A stretch of 64,000 bases of DNA from NCBI GenBank assembly GCA_963974595.1, contig CAXBDA010000001.1:1-64000 (forward strand). Reading direction: 5' to 3'. A program made the translations under genes and the position numbers. The stretch comes from PZPK01 sp963974595 (GTDB lineage: Bacteria > Pseudomonadota > Gammaproteobacteria > Pseudomonadales > Oleiphilaceae). Below are positions 8,750 to 18,907 of the stretch, one piece after another. Numbering within the stretch: the first letter of the stretch is position 1; the number at the start of each line of letters is the position of its first letter. The notes under the pieces were generated by a model, which was not told where the DNA came from, did no database searches, and saw only the letters and a list, made by a program, of their open reading frames with translations.

Positions 8750-11449
8750 TTAATCTTTTGGCGGTGGAGGTGCTAATACCTCTCTTGAACCATTATGTCC
8801 TGCCGAACTAACGACACCTGCTTGTTCCATTGCTTCGACTAAATTGGCAGCTCTGTTGTAACCTACTTTTAATTTACGCTGTACTGACGATATTGATGCA
8901 CGCCGGGTTTCGGTGACAAAAGCAATTGCCTCATCAAAAAGCGCATCCTGCTCATTACTGCTAACAGAGCCATCATCATTGAATGCAGCCACTGCCGGGT
9001 CTGAACTATCACCACCTGATAAAACATCTTCTAGATAATTAGGTTGACCACGCTGTTTCCAGTCATCGACAACTTTATGTACTTCGTGGTCATCTACAAA
9101 TGCACCATGAACACGAATAGGCACACTGGTGCCCGGCGGCATATAAAGCATGTCACCATGCCCTAGCAGTTGTTCTGCACCACCTTGGTCTAACACGGTA
9201 CGTGAATCAATTTTAGAAGAGACCTGGAAAGAAATACGAGTCGGTACGTTGGCCTTAATTAAACCGGTAATCACATCGACCGATGGCCGTTGAGTTGCCA
9301 GGATAAGGTGAATACCAGCAGCTCTCGCCTTCTGTGCAATACGCGCAATAAGCTCTTCAACTTTTTTGCCGACGATCATCATCATATCGGCAAATTCATC
9401 AATAATGACAACAATAAACGGTAAAGTTATAAGTTCCGGCCGATGCTGTTCCTCATCGAGCACATGAAGATCGGGCTGCCAAAGTGGATCTAACAGTGGC
9501 TCGCCTTTGACTTGAGCTTCTTTTACTTTGCGATTAAAGCCCGCTACGTTTCTGACTCCCAACTGCGCCATTAATTTATAACGACGCTCCATTTCTGCCA
9601 CACACCAGCGCAGTGCATTGGCAGCTTCTTTCATATCCGTTACGACCGGTGTTAACAAATGAGGGATGCCATCATAAATTGACAGTTCAAGCATTTTTGG
9701 ATCAACCATGATGAATCTAACCTCATCTGGCTGTGCTTTGAATAGCATGCTGAGTATCATACTATTCACACCCACCGATTTCCCTGATCCTGTTGTACCA
9801 GCAACCAATAAATGGGGCATTTTTGCCAGGTTAACCACAACAGGGTCACCCGCGATATCATTACCTAGCGCCAAGGTAACCGGTGATTCAGCATCGTCAT
9901 ATTCTTTTGATTGCAGTACAGAACGGAACCGAACAATTTCACGATGTTCATTCGGTATTTCAATACCGACCACAGACTTACCGGGGATCACCTCAACGAC
10001 ACGTACACTTAAAACTGCAAGAGAGCGCGCTAGATCTTTCGCCAAGTTGCTGATTTTACTAACCTTTACACCGGGTGCTGGTTGTATCTCGAAACGGGTA
10101 ATCACTGGCCCCGGGTTTACTTCAACAACTTCGGCTTTAACCCCAAAGTCAGCTAGTTTTTCTTCTAAAAGGCGAGATAAATGCTCAAGCATTTCCTTTG
10201 AATAACCCAGCTTGCTGTTCGTTTCAGCAAGATCGAGCAAACTAATCGATGGCAGCGGACCTTCTGAGGCAAGGAATAAACTACCTTGCTTTTCATTTTC
10301 AAGGCGAGTGTTTTGCTTGCTCTTTTTCACAAAAGGAGAGATTTTTATCCCCGGTTTAGACGCGACATTAGCTGGCAACTCAGTCGTGCTTCCTTTTTGT
10401 GTTAATGTGCCCGCTTTAATCATGATTGGTGCATCACCAACGCTATTAACCTGACCTGATGACCTAGTTATATCTATTCCTGGTTCTAGTCTTTTTTCGG
10501 TAGCCTCAGCATGGGAGTTTTTATTCAGCTTATCTTTAAATAAATTAAGTGGTGATAACTTAGACAGCTTAAAACGCGACGACTTGGCCTTGGGGTCTGA
10601 TGTTTTAATATTAATTTGTGGCGCGGGTGTCGACACAGTGGGTATTTTATAATCATTGCGATCTGAAAGAGCCTGCTTAAATTCTATGTTTTTGGCACGT
10701 TTATCTTGAGTTCTATCCCAAATATTTAGGCTTTTTTTCCTAATAAATCGAAGCAGATTAAGTGTTATGCCGCCGGTTCTATCCATCAAGCCTAACCAGG
10801 AAATACCCGTAAAAATCGTCAAACCAAACAACAGCATTGAAACCAGCAATAAAGTACTGCCGGATAAATTGAATGAGAACAACATCCATTGTGAAAATTC
10901 CTGGCCAATAATCCCTCCTGAAGGATCATCTAGCCCGGCAACCGCATAAAGAGACAATAAACCGGTTGCGCCTAATAATGTCAGCACAAAACCGATTAAC
11001 CGTATCGTAAACATTGGCCAGTGAAAGCCTTTACTTTGGCGGCGGTATTTAAAAATAATACTAGCGCGATATGCGATGAGTAGAGGGAATAAATAGGCAA
11101 CATAACCAAAGAAATAAAGTAAGACGTCAGAAGACCAAGCGCCTGCCTTGCCACCATAATTTTTAACGAGTGTATGATTTCCTGTTGTAACAAAACCAGG
11201 GTCATCTGGATGATGCGTTAAGAGCGCCATAAAAAGAAAAACACACATAGCAATCAGAAGTATCAAAGCACCTTCACGAGCCCCTTGCCTAACATAGGCT
11301 TTAAAATGGTGCGAGTCCGCTTTTGTACTAGTATTCTCCGTTTTAGGATGACTAGTTTTAGAACTGCTGATAGATTTAGTACCACTCATCGTTTTAGTGT
11401 TATCTGCTATTTTAGTGCTATTGGCTGTTTTTGAACTCATTTTGCCCAT
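8750..11449 (-). CDS. ftsK: DNA translocase FtsK
   Basis: An 899-residue division-site DNA pump that moves chromosome termini and activates XerCD. Four to five N-terminal membrane helices (about 60-220) are followed by a polar linker (about 225-400) and then the motor. Walker A GTTGSGKS is at 551-558, Walker B is IVVIIDEFADMMM, and the C-terminal gamma winged helix that reads KOPS sites includes SISSVQRKLKVGYNRAANLVE. The linker is short compared with E. coli FtsK (1329 residues). The first 45 residues are rich in Ser, Thr and Lys in a near-repeated pattern (SKTANSTKIADNTKTMSGTK). M4 at 11440 is an alternative start. Confidence 0.96.
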   Translation of the reverse strand: MGKMSSKTANSTKIADNTKTMSGTKSISSSKTSHPKTENTSTKADSHHFKAYVRQGAREGALILLIAMCVFLFMALLTHHPDDPGFVTTGNHTLVKNYGGKAGAWSSDVLLYFFGYVAYLFPLLIAYRASIIFKYRRQSKGFHWPMFTIRLIGFVLTLLGATGLLSLYAVAGLDDPSGGIIGQEFSQWMLFSFNLSGSTLLLVSMLLFGLTIFTGISWLGLMDRTGGITLNLLRFIRKKSLNIWDRTQDKRAKNIEFKQALSDRNDYKIPTVSTPAPQINIKTSDPKAKSSRFKLSKLSPLNLFKDKLNKNSHAEATEKRLEPGIDITRSSGQVNSVGDAPIMIKAGTLTQKGSTTELPANVASKPGIKISPFVKKSKQNTRLENEKQGSLFLASEGPLPSISLLDLAETNSKLGYSKEMLEHLSRLLEEKLADFGVKAEVVEVNPGPVITRFEIQPAPGVKVSKISNLAKDLARSLAVLSVRVVEVIPGKSVVGIEIPNEHREIVRFRSVLQSKEYDDAESPVTLALGNDIAGDPVVVNLAKMPHLLVAGTTGSGKSVGVNSMILSMLFKAQPDEVRFIMVDPKMLELSIYDGIPHLLTPVVTDMKEAANALRWCVAEMERRYKLMAQLGVRNVAGFNRKVKEAQVKGEPLLDPLWQPDLHVLDEEQHRPELITLPFIVVIIDEFADMMMIVGKKVEELIARIAQKARAAGIHLILATQRPSVDVITGLIKANVPTRISFQVSSKIDSRTVLDQGGAEQLLGHGDMLYMPPGTSVPIRVHGAFVDDHEVHKVVDDWKQRGQPNYLEDVLSGGDSSDPAVAAFNDDGSVSSNEQDALFDEAIAFVTETRRASISSVQRKLKVGYNRAANLVEAMEQAGVVSSAGHNGSREVLAPPPPKD

Positions 11450-11647
11450 AGAATGCGGCTTCGTTATTTGTATGTATTTGAATATATTCAGGTTAAGTAG
11501 AGTTGATTAATGAAATACTCTTAAAATCGATAAACCTGAGGCTTAAAATCATTTTCATATAGCGCTAAGCACTAATATTAAGTATAGAAAGACTACAGTA
11601 AAGTTTTAAGTTTTCTACTTAAATATTTGAAACGTAAGGGAGCAGCG

Positions 11648-12886
11648 CTAGTTTTGTTGTGCGGCAAGAAGACCCTTAGATAGATCTAATATTATATCGT
11701 CTACATTTTCTAGGCCAACAGAGACCCGCAATAGATTTTCTGTAATACCTGATTTCATTCGGTCTTCTTCAGATAAGCGTCCATGTGTCGTTGTTGCTGG
11801 ATGGGTGATTGTTGTTTTGGTATCGCCTAAATTCGCTGTTATAGAGATAAAACCCAGTGCATCAATAAAGCGCCATGCGGCGTGTTGATTACCTTTAACC
11901 TTAAACGATAAAACACCGCTGCCTGCTGTTTGCTGTTTGCTGGCCAGCTCATATGAAGGGTGACTTTCAAGCCCTGAATAATAAACCGACTCAATGGCTT
12001 CCTGAGCCTCTAACCATCTTGCCACTTTTAGCGCACTAGCAGAGTGCGCTTGCATTCTTAGGCTTAAGGTTTCTAAGCCTTTTAATAAAATCCATGCATT
12101 AAAGGGACTTAGTGACGGCCCACCAGAGCGTAAAAAACCATGAACCTCTTCTATGATGGTTGCATTACCTACAACGGCACCACCAAGGCACCGCCCTTGC
12201 CCGTCGATATACTTGGTAGCAGAGTGAATAACGAGATCGGCCCCTAAGGCTAATGGTTGCTGGAGGACAGGTGTACACAAACAGTTATCTACTACCAACA
12301 AGGTTCCTTTCGGATGCTGACCCCGATGAGCAATATGGGCTATTTTTTGTAGATCTACCACTTCACATAAGGGGTTTGACGGTGTTTCTAAAAATAAGAA
12401 GCGGGTATTAGGCTGTAAAGCACTTTCCCACGCATCATAATTTACTAATTCAACAAAGCTAATGTCAACACCAAACTTACTGACATATTTTTCCAGTAAT
12501 ACGTTGGTGGTGCCAAAAACACTTCTAGAACAAATAATGTGATCGCCTTGCTCAAGCAAAGCGAAACAGACTGACATAATCGCAGCCATGCCCGAGGCGG
12601 TTGCAACAGCACGTTCGGCACCTTCCATCGCAGCTAAGCGTTGTTCAAACATCGTGACAGTGGGGTTCGTAAAACGCGCGTAGATATTGCCTGGCACTTC
12701 TCCCGAGAAACGATCGGCAGCCTCTTTTGCAGAATTAAAAACAAAGCTTGATGTCGGAAAAATGGCCTCACTATGCTCTAGCTCAGGGCTGCGAATTTGC
12801 CCTGCTCTAACAGCCAAAGTTTCAATAGATACGCCATCAAGGTCTGCTTTAGGAATTTGCACCTTATGATTTTGGTTGTCCGACAT
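11648..12886 (-). CDS. metZ: O-succinylhomoserine sulfhydrylase
   Basis: A 412-residue PLP enzyme of the Cys/Met metabolism family. It converts O-succinylhomoserine plus sulfide to homocysteine in methionine synthesis. The PLP-binding lysine is K225 in HSATKYIDG, and the family features YARFTNPT, ATASGMAAI and FLETPSNP are present. The assignment to MetZ rather than MetB or MetY rests on overall sequence feel and on position directly downstream of purF, as in Pseudomonas. The gap to purF is 52 bp on the same strand. An AGAGA stretch precedes the ATG at a suitable distance. About 200 bp without a gene separate it from ftsK. Confidence 0.92.
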   Translation of the reverse strand: MSDNQNHKVQIPKADLDGVSIETLAVRAGQIRSPELEHSEAIFPTSSFVFNSAKEAADRFSGEVPGNIYARFTNPTVTMFEQRLAAMEGAERAVATASGMAAIMSVCFALLEQGDHIICSRSVFGTTNVLLEKYVSKFGVDISFVELVNYDAWESALQPNTRFLFLETPSNPLCEVVDLQKIAHIAHRGQHPKGTLLVVDNCLCTPVLQQPLALGADLVIHSATKYIDGQGRCLGGAVVGNATIIEEVHGFLRSGGPSLSPFNAWILLKGLETLSLRMQAHSASALKVARWLEAQEAIESVYYSGLESHPSYELASKQQTAGSGVLSFKVKGNQHAAWRFIDALGFISITANLGDTKTTITHPATTTHGRLSEEDRMKSGITENLLRVSVGLENVDDIILDLSKGLLAAQQN

Positions 12887-12938
12887 AGTGAGTCTCTTAG
12901 CCTCTATGAAAAGTCTGTTATATTAAATATAGGTCTTG

Positions 12939-14447
12939 TTAATGATCATTATGAAGATCTAAATTGGCTTCATCTTCATTGGCTTTTCGTTTATTAGCAT
13001 CATTTCTAGACTGCTCTAAACGATTAAGGTAGTCATCGCAAATATCGCCCGTTAAATACTCACCATTAAACACAGAGCAATCAAAATTCAGAACGTCTTC
13101 ATTACCTTCTTGGGCACACTGAACTAAATCTTCCAAGTCTTGATACACTAACCAATCTGCACCAATTATTTCTTGTATTTCGTCTACCGAGCGGTCATGC
13201 GCAATCAATTCACGTGCTGCTGGCATATCAATACCATAGACATTCGGATATCTTACTTCTGGCGCTGCAGAAGCAAAATAAACCCTTTTTGCCCCCGCAT
13301 CACGCGCCATTTGGACAATTTCCTGGCATGTTGTGCCGCGCACGATAGAGTCGTCAACCAGCATGACATTTTTATCTTTAAACTCGAGCTCAATCGGATT
13401 TAATTTCTGCCTGACTGATTTTTTTCTTTGCGATTGACCCGGCATAATAAAGGTTCGACCAATATAACGATTCTTTATAAAGCCTTCTCTAAACTTTACA
13501 CCTAACTCGTAAGCCATCTGCATCGCTGACGTTCGGCTAGTATCCGGTATCGGAATCACGACATCTATATCATGATCTGGACGTAGACGCTTTACTTTTT
13601 GAGCCAAGGTCTCACCCATTCTTAAGCGTGCTTTGTACACAGATATATTATCAATAATTGAATCGGGTCGTGCAAAATAAACATGTTCAAAAATACAGGG
13701 ATTTAATTGTGGGTTCTTGGCGCATTGTTCCGCATAAAGCTGGCCATTATTTTCAATATAAATAGCTTCACCTGGCGCAATATCTCTCACTAATTCAAAA
13801 CCTAAGGCGCCTAAAGCAACACTTTCAGAGGCAATCATGTACTCAGTACCTTGTGCTGTTTCTTTTCTGCCGTAGCAGACAGGACGTATACCATTAGCAT
13901 CTCTAAAAGCGAGAATACCATAACCAGTGATCATCGCGATGACGGCATAAGCCCCTCGACAACGCTCATGAACGGCTTTAACCGCATTGAATATTTCAAT
14001 ATGTGTCGGAATTAATTTTCCTTGAACTTGCAGCTCATGCGCAAACACATTCAACAATACTTCAGAGTCTGAGTTCGTATTGATATGTCTTAGGTCGGAC
14101 TTTAAAACACCATCGGCTAATTCTTCTGTATTCGTCAAATTGCCATTATGAGCAAGCGTAATGCCATAAGGGGAATTAACGTAAAATGGTTGAGCCTCTG
14201 CCGAGCTTGACGAGCCTGCGGTTGGATAACGCACATGACCAATACCGACATTACCTGCTAAACGCTGCATGTGACGCGTTCGAAATACATCGCGCACTAA
14301 GCCATTCGCTTTCCTTAGAAAAAATCGGTCATCCTGACAGGTGACAATGCCAGCAGCATCTTGTCCACGATGCTGAAGAACAGTTAATGCATCATATAAC
14401 ATTTGGTTTGCGTTACTTTTAGCTACAACACCAACGATGCCACACAT
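12939..14447 (-). CDS. purF: Amidophosphoribosyltransferase
   Basis: A 502-residue enzyme making 5-phosphoribosylamine from PRPP and glutamine, the first step of purine synthesis. After Met removal the N-terminal nucleophile is Cys2 (MCGIVGVV), and the glutaminase domain continues with LQHRGQDAAGI and GHVRYPTAG. The PRPP-binding loop VMLVDDSIVRGTT lies at about residue 370. The N-terminus follows directly from Cys2 without a propeptide, as in E. coli. RBS-like AGAGGT precedes the ATG. The gene follows cvpA by 14 bp, the conserved cvpA-purF arrangement. Confidence 0.97.
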   Translation of the reverse strand: MCGIVGVVAKSNANQMLYDALTVLQHRGQDAAGIVTCQDDRFFLRKANGLVRDVFRTRHMQRLAGNVGIGHVRYPTAGSSSSAEAQPFYVNSPYGITLAHNGNLTNTEELADGVLKSDLRHINTNSDSEVLLNVFAHELQVQGKLIPTHIEIFNAVKAVHERCRGAYAVIAMITGYGILAFRDANGIRPVCYGRKETAQGTEYMIASESVALGALGFELVRDIAPGEAIYIENNGQLYAEQCAKNPQLNPCIFEHVYFARPDSIIDNISVYKARLRMGETLAQKVKRLRPDHDIDVVIPIPDTSRTSAMQMAYELGVKFREGFIKNRYIGRTFIMPGQSQRKKSVRQKLNPIELEFKDKNVMLVDDSIVRGTTCQEIVQMARDAGAKRVYFASAAPEVRYPNVYGIDMPAARELIAHDRSVDEIQEIIGADWLVYQDLEDLVQCAQEGNEDVLNFDCSVFNGEYLTGDICDDYLNRLEQSRNDANKRKANEDEANLDLHNDH

Positions 14448-14461
14448 AGAACTACCTCTAT

Positions 14462-14953
14462 TTAAACTTTCGTTTCTGTATGATTTTCAAAAACAGACCG
14501 AGACCACTGCTCTAGTATGGAGAGATTCTCAATCATCACGGAATTAAGCCACCACTCACTTTGAGAAAATGGTGTCAATCTAAGAACTGCTATTAGCACT
14601 ACCGACAAAACCAGACCACGGGCTAAACCAAAAGCAACGCCCAGCAATCTATCTACCGGCGTTAAACCGGTTAACTTCACAAGTGCACCAACAATAAAAT
14701 TGACACCGGCACCTACTAGCAAGGTTCCTATAAATAATAGTGCAAAGGCGGCAATGGTTCTTAATGTCGGCTCCTCAATTGAGCCTGTCAGCAAGGTTTG
14801 TACATTAGGATGGAAGGTACGAGCGACAATAAACGCAACAACCCAAGTTGCAAGCGATAAAGCCTCTTTAATGAAACCGCGTTTCAGGCTCATTAAACTG
14901 GACAAAGAAATTATAACAATGAGCGACCAATCAGCCCAATTCAATCCAGACAT
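14462..14953 (-). CDS. cvpA: CvpA family membrane protein
   Basis: A 163-residue inner-membrane protein of the CvpA family, named for its need in colicin V production and linked to envelope integrity; its molecular activity is not settled. Four membrane helices are visible, beginning with WSLIVIISLSSLMSLKRGF and ending with ARGLVLSVVLIAVLRL. The family pattern is complete: GFIKEALSLATWVVAF and TPVDRLLGVAFGLARG. It lies directly before purF in the same direction. Confidence 0.93.
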   Translation of the reverse strand: MSGLNWADWSLIVIISLSSLMSLKRGFIKEALSLATWVVAFIVARTFHPNVQTLLTGSIEEPTLRTIAAFALLFIGTLLVGAGVNFIVGALVKLTGLTPVDRLLGVAFGLARGLVLSVVLIAVLRLTPFSQSEWWLNSVMIENLSILEQWSRSVFENHTETKV

Positions 14954-15077
14954 TTAAAAATGTTTTACCTTTGATAATAATTAAAAGCTTATTAACTGAG
15001 CATTAAAAGTGTAAATAAAGCAGGTACTTTTTCTTACGCATTTTCTAAGCGGCGCATGATAACAAAGTTCGACGCAT

Positions 15078-15746
15078 TTAGGCATCAAAAAAGAGCACTC
15101 GACTGACGACTTTATATTTCTTATCGAGTTTGATTTTAATTTTTTCAGCTTCAGCCTTATCGACAAAAGGCCCAGTAAAGACACGAATGGCATCTTTACC
15201 GTTTAACTCTACTTTTTTAGTATGACCATCAAAACCATCTTTTCTCAATTTATCTCTTAATTGGTAGGCGTTATCAGTCTGGCTAAATGTACCAAGCTGA
15301 ACCATCCAGACATTTTTGAACAAAGGTAAATGATTAACAGAAGGCGTTGAATCAGACTTTTCCTGTATTTTAAGTTTTTCCGCGGATTCACTTTTTATAG
15401 ACGTCTTTATAACTGCAGTGCCAGCACTTGCAGAAACAGTCTTATTCTCTGCCTCTGCGCCTTTATCATCACTCGACTCTTTACCACTATTTTGTGAAGT
15501 TAGCTGCGGTTCTTTTTCAACAATCTTTTGAGATTTTGGGTCAAACTCAACTTTATTAAACACTGGCCTGATTGGCTTATCAATCTCGATTACTTTAAAG
15601 GCTGGCCTGGAAGGAACAGGCGCAATAACATTACTTGCTGCTTCATGAGGCTCATCAAAGATCATAGGCAAAAAGATAACCGCTAATGAAATAATAACGA
15701 AAGCACCGACAATTCTTTGTTTTAATGTATCTACAGTATCAGTCAT
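15078..15746 (-). CDS. SPOR-domain membrane protein (DedD-like)
   Basis: A 222-residue protein with one N-terminal membrane helix (VGAFVIISLAVIFLPMIF, about 13-30), a polar Ser/Lys/Glu-rich linker (about 45-140) and a C-terminal SPOR domain (about 145-222, WMVQLGTFSQTDNAYQLRDKL and RVFTGPFVDKAEAEKI). SPOR domains bind denuded septal peptidoglycan, so it probably acts at the division site. Position between folC and cvpA matches DedD in E. coli and Pseudomonas. The start overlaps the folC stop by 8 bp; RBS-like AGAGGC precedes it. Confidence 0.93.
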   Translation of the reverse strand: MTDTVDTLKQRIVGAFVIISLAVIFLPMIFDEPHEAASNVIAPVPSRPAFKVIEIDKPIRPVFNKVEFDPKSQKIVEKEPQLTSQNSGKESSDDKGAEAENKTVSASAGTAVIKTSIKSESAEKLKIQEKSDSTPSVNHLPLFKNVWMVQLGTFSQTDNAYQLRDKLRKDGFDGHTKKVELNGKDAIRVFTGPFVDKAEAEKIKIKLDKKYKVVSRVLFFDA

Positions 15747-17052
15747 AAGCCTCTAGAAAGCGTTTAGCTGCCTCTACCATGAAGAAAGAACCTAAAATTA
15801 ATGTCACCACTCTAACCTGAGATTGGCTGAAAGTTTGCGGGTAACTCAAAGCATACCGAAAAGCTTCATTCACATCAGAGAATGACTCTATGCACTCAAG
15901 GCCCGACTCAAGTGCTAATATGGCCAATTCTTGTAGCGGCATTGCCCGATCACAATCTAGCTGCATCAAGACACAACGGTTTACCACTGGGCTCAAGTGC
16001 TTTAAAACACCCAATACATCTTTATCTAATAATGCAGAATAGACAATCTGAACAGCAGCACCCGAATCAGCATATTGCGTTAAAAAGTCTTTCAAATAAA
16101 CAGCAGCATGGGGATTATGCCCTACATCCAAAAAAACATCATGCTGATCGGTTTGAAGAACATGCTCCAGTCGACCAGGAATAGACACGGTTTCAATTGT
16201 TTTTTTGATCTGTCGATAGGCTGACTGAGTAAATACTTCACCAGGATTCATCAAAGAAAATAAACACACAGTCGCCTGAAGCGAAATTAGCATATTATTT
16301 TCTGGCAGCCGTGTATCTGGAAACCCCCGACATATTATACGCTGCCCAGCGTGAACTAATTGAACAGTTTCTTGATCATCATCCCTTAACACATTGAAAT
16401 CATTTCGACAAATAAGGCTTTGGCACAATAAGCCTTTTGACTTTTCATGAACAGAATCAGGTAATTGTTCACCACCGATAAATAAACTCTTTTGTCGTAA
16501 AATACCCGCTTTTTCAGACCCTATCTGCTCAACGGTATCACCTAACCAATCGGTATGATCCAAAGCAACAGACGTAATAATGCACAGATCAGGATCGACA
16601 ATATTAACAGCGTCTAATCTGCCGCCCAGACCTATTTCTAACAGAATAACATCCAAGTCTTTTGCCAAAAGAATATCGAGCGCTGCCAAGGTTCCATATT
16701 CAAAATAAGTAAGTGCTGTTGTTTCTCTTGCCAACTCAACAGCTTCAAATGCGCTGATAAGCTCAGAATCAATGACATCTATAGCATTAACACGAATTCG
16801 CTCATTATAGGCAAGTATATGTGGTGAAGTGTAGGCACCCACTTTGTAACCTAGCACCAATAAACTGGCTTCAAGCATAGCAATGGTAGAACCTTTGCCA
16901 TTAGTGCCAGCAACCAAGACTATCTTTGCTTGAGAATGATTAGCGGGGAGTTTTAAGAAAACAGACTTGACCCTATCTAAACCCATTTCTATTTCGGAAG
17001 GGTGAGTACTAGAGATATAATCAAGCCATTGAGAGAGTGACCTAGCTGTCAT
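15739..17052 (-). CDS. folC: Dihydrofolate synthase / folylpolyglutamate synthase
   Basis: A 437-residue Mur-ligase-type enzyme that adds glutamate to dihydropteroate and to folates using ATP. The P-loop VAGTNGKGST is at 47-56. Other family stretches are YTSPHILAYNERIRVN, EIGLGGRLDAVNIV, TSVALDHTDWLG and the C-terminal DVGHNPHA. It overlaps accD by 11 bp upstream and the SPOR gene by 8 bp downstream, so it is part of a tight accD-folC-SPOR unit. The TCA/ATG context gives a weak ribosome site, consistent with translational coupling. Confidence 0.96.
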   Translation of the reverse strand: MTARSLSQWLDYISSTHPSEIEMGLDRVKSVFLKLPANHSQAKIVLVAGTNGKGSTIAMLEASLLVLGYKVGAYTSPHILAYNERIRVNAIDVIDSELISAFEAVELARETTALTYFEYGTLAALDILLAKDLDVILLEIGLGGRLDAVNIVDPDLCIITSVALDHTDWLGDTVEQIGSEKAGILRQKSLFIGGEQLPDSVHEKSKGLLCQSLICRNDFNVLRDDDQETVQLVHAGQRIICRGFPDTRLPENNMLISLQATVCLFSLMNPGEVFTQSAYRQIKKTIETVSIPGRLEHVLQTDQHDVFLDVGHNPHAAVYLKDFLTQYADSGAAVQIVYSALLDKDVLGVLKHLSPVVNRCVLMQLDCDRAMPLQELAILALESGLECIESFSDVNEAFRYALSYPQTFSQSQVRVVTLILGSFFMVEAAKRFLEAYD

Positions 17053-18049
17053 TCTTAGCGCCAGCTACTACCTGTTCAACTAAAACCTGATCCACATCGA
17101 CCGCACTTTCATTATCATTATCATTATCAACTTCATTATTTTCACTATCACTTTCTATAAGCTCAGAGGAAATTTCAGCAAGCTTCATTACATTCTCTGC
17201 ATGCATCAGTTTGGATAGAACACTTGAAAGGCAGCCTCGAAGGTCTTGTCTGTGGATAATCATATCAATTGCACCGTGTTCTAACAGAAATTCACTACGC
17301 TGAAAACCTTCTGGCAACTTTTCTCTTACAGTTTGCTCAATGACACGAGGCCCTGCAAAACCAATTAAAGCATTGGGTTCGGCAACATTTAAATCACCTA
17401 ACATGGCTAAACTTGCAGAAACACCGCCAAAAACAGGATCAGTAAGAACAGAGATATATGGCAACCCTTCGGACTTTAAACGCTCTAGAGCAGCCGCTGT
17501 TTTTGCCATTTGCATCAATGAGATCAATGCTTCTTGCATCCGGGCACCGCCGCTTGCACTAAAACAAATCAGGGGTTTACGCTCATCCAGACAAAACTTA
17601 ACCGCTCTGACAAACTTTTCACCTACAACCGCCCCCATTGAACCGCCCAAGAACGAAAACTCGAAAGCTGCAACAATGACTGGTAAGCCTTCCACCTCAC
17701 CCTTGAAGGTTATCAGTGCATCTTTTTCGCCTGTGACACGCTGATTTTCAATAAGGCGATCTTTATATTTCCTTGTATCTTTAAATTTAAGTCTATCTTT
17801 CGGTTCAAGGCCTGCGTTGAGTTCGACACGATTACCTTCATCCAAAAACAGATCTATCCTGCGCCGGGCAGATATCCGAATATGATGCTGACATTTTGGA
17901 CAAACATCTAAATTTTTAGACAGTTCAGGGCCATATAAAGCACATTGGCATTTAGGGCATTTCTTCCAGACGCCCTCAGGTATACTTCCTTTTGCTTGTG
18001 CATCCGATCGAATAGATTTAGGTTTAATTTTATCTAGCCAGCTACTCAT
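17042..18049 (-). CDS. accD: Acetyl-CoA carboxylase carboxyltransferase subunit beta
   Basis: A 335-residue beta subunit of the carboxyltransferase, which moves the carboxyl group from biotin to acetyl-CoA in fatty-acid synthesis. The N-terminal zinc ribbon has Cys31, Cys34, Cys50 and Cys53 (CPKC ... CPKC). The crotonase-like core includes FEFSFLGGSMGAVVGEK and CFSASGGARMQEA. The last ~45 residues are an acidic Asn/Asp/Glu-rich tail, longer than in E. coli AccD (304 residues). TAGGT precedes the ATG. It follows trpA by 47 bp, the trpFBA-accD-folC order seen in many gammaproteobacteria. Confidence 0.97.
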   Translation of the reverse strand: MSSWLDKIKPKSIRSDAQAKGSIPEGVWKKCPKCQCALYGPELSKNLDVCPKCQHHIRISARRRIDLFLDEGNRVELNAGLEPKDRLKFKDTRKYKDRLIENQRVTGEKDALITFKGEVEGLPVIVAAFEFSFLGGSMGAVVGEKFVRAVKFCLDERKPLICFSASGGARMQEALISLMQMAKTAAALERLKSEGLPYISVLTDPVFGGVSASLAMLGDLNVAEPNALIGFAGPRVIEQTVREKLPEGFQRSEFLLEHGAIDMIIHRQDLRGCLSSVLSKLMHAENVMKLAEISSELIESDSENNEVDNDNDNESAVDVDQVLVEQVVAGAKNDS

Positions 18050-18096
18050 TTATATACCTATATGAAATGCATCAGTTAAAAAAGAGTTTAGATTTT

Positions 18097-18906
18097 TTAT
18101 TCAACTGAATCCATTGCTTTACGCATTGAAAAAACTAAGGATTTAACCTCTGACTTTAATTTTTCAGGCTTATCTTGATTCTCAGCAATTAAATTAACGA
18201 TCACACTACCGACAATGACGCCATTGGCAACTTTGGAAATCTCGGCAGCAGATTGCGCATCTCGGATACCAAAACCAACACCAACGGGGATTTGGTTATA
18301 CTTGTGAATAAGTGCCACCTTGTCAGCAACTTCGTCTACACTAATTGCCGCTGAGCCTGTAACACCTTTAACGGATACATAATAAACATACCCGGTGCTG
18401 TTGGCACAAATATGCTGAATACGTTTTTCCGTCGTGGTTGGTGCGATCAGGAAAATAGAGTCCAGTTTATTCGCTTTTAAGAATGGTACGAGGGTATCAG
18501 CCTCTTCGGGCGGTAAATCGACAATTAGCACGCCATCCACACCTGCTTCAGCCGCCTCAAGGGCAAACTTCTCATAACCTTTTTTTTCTAATGGGTTCAG
18601 ATACCCCATTAAGACAACGGGTGTAAACTGATTTTTTTGTCTAAACTCTTTCACCATAGCAAAAATATCGTTAAGCGAAACATGATGCTTTAATGCTCTC
18701 TCACATGCTAACTGAATAACGGGGCCATCAGCCATAGGATCGGAAAAAGGCACACCTAGCTCAATAATATCGGCACCGGCTTCAACAAGCGTATGCATAA
18801 TATCAACCGTTAAACCCGGCTCAGGATCACCACCGGTAATATAAGGAATAAGCGCTTTTTTTCCGATTAGCTGTAAACCGTTTAAAACTTCCTGAATACG
18901 ACTCAT
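18097..18906 (-). CDS. trpA: Tryptophan synthase alpha chain
   Basis: A 269-residue TIM-barrel subunit that cleaves indole-3-glycerol phosphate to indole. The catalytic Glu and Asp lie in ADIIELGVPFSDPMADGP; the phosphate site includes GVTGSAAIS and VGFGIRDA. I chose ATG 18906 (MSRIQEVL), preceded by GAGG at good spacing, rather than the upstream in-frame TTG at 18918. The trpB stop and this ATG are separated by a single G, so translation is coupled. Confidence 0.97.
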   Translation of the reverse strand: MSRIQEVLNGLQLIGKKALIPYITGGDPEPGLTVDIMHTLVEAGADIIELGVPFSDPMADGPVIQLACERALKHHVSLNDIFAMVKEFRQKNQFTPVVLMGYLNPLEKKGYEKFALEAAEAGVDGVLIVDLPPEEADTLVPFLKANKLDSIFLIAPTTTEKRIQHICANSTGYVYYVSVKGVTGSAAISVDEVADKVALIHKYNQIPVGVGFGIRDAQSAAEISKVANGVIVGSVIVNLIAENQDKPEKLKSEVKSLVFSMRKAMDSVE

Positions 18907-18907
18907 C

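Noticed and set aside
9708..10205. 165-codon plus-strand frame
   Set aside because: Antisense to the ftsK motor domain; no independent coding signal.
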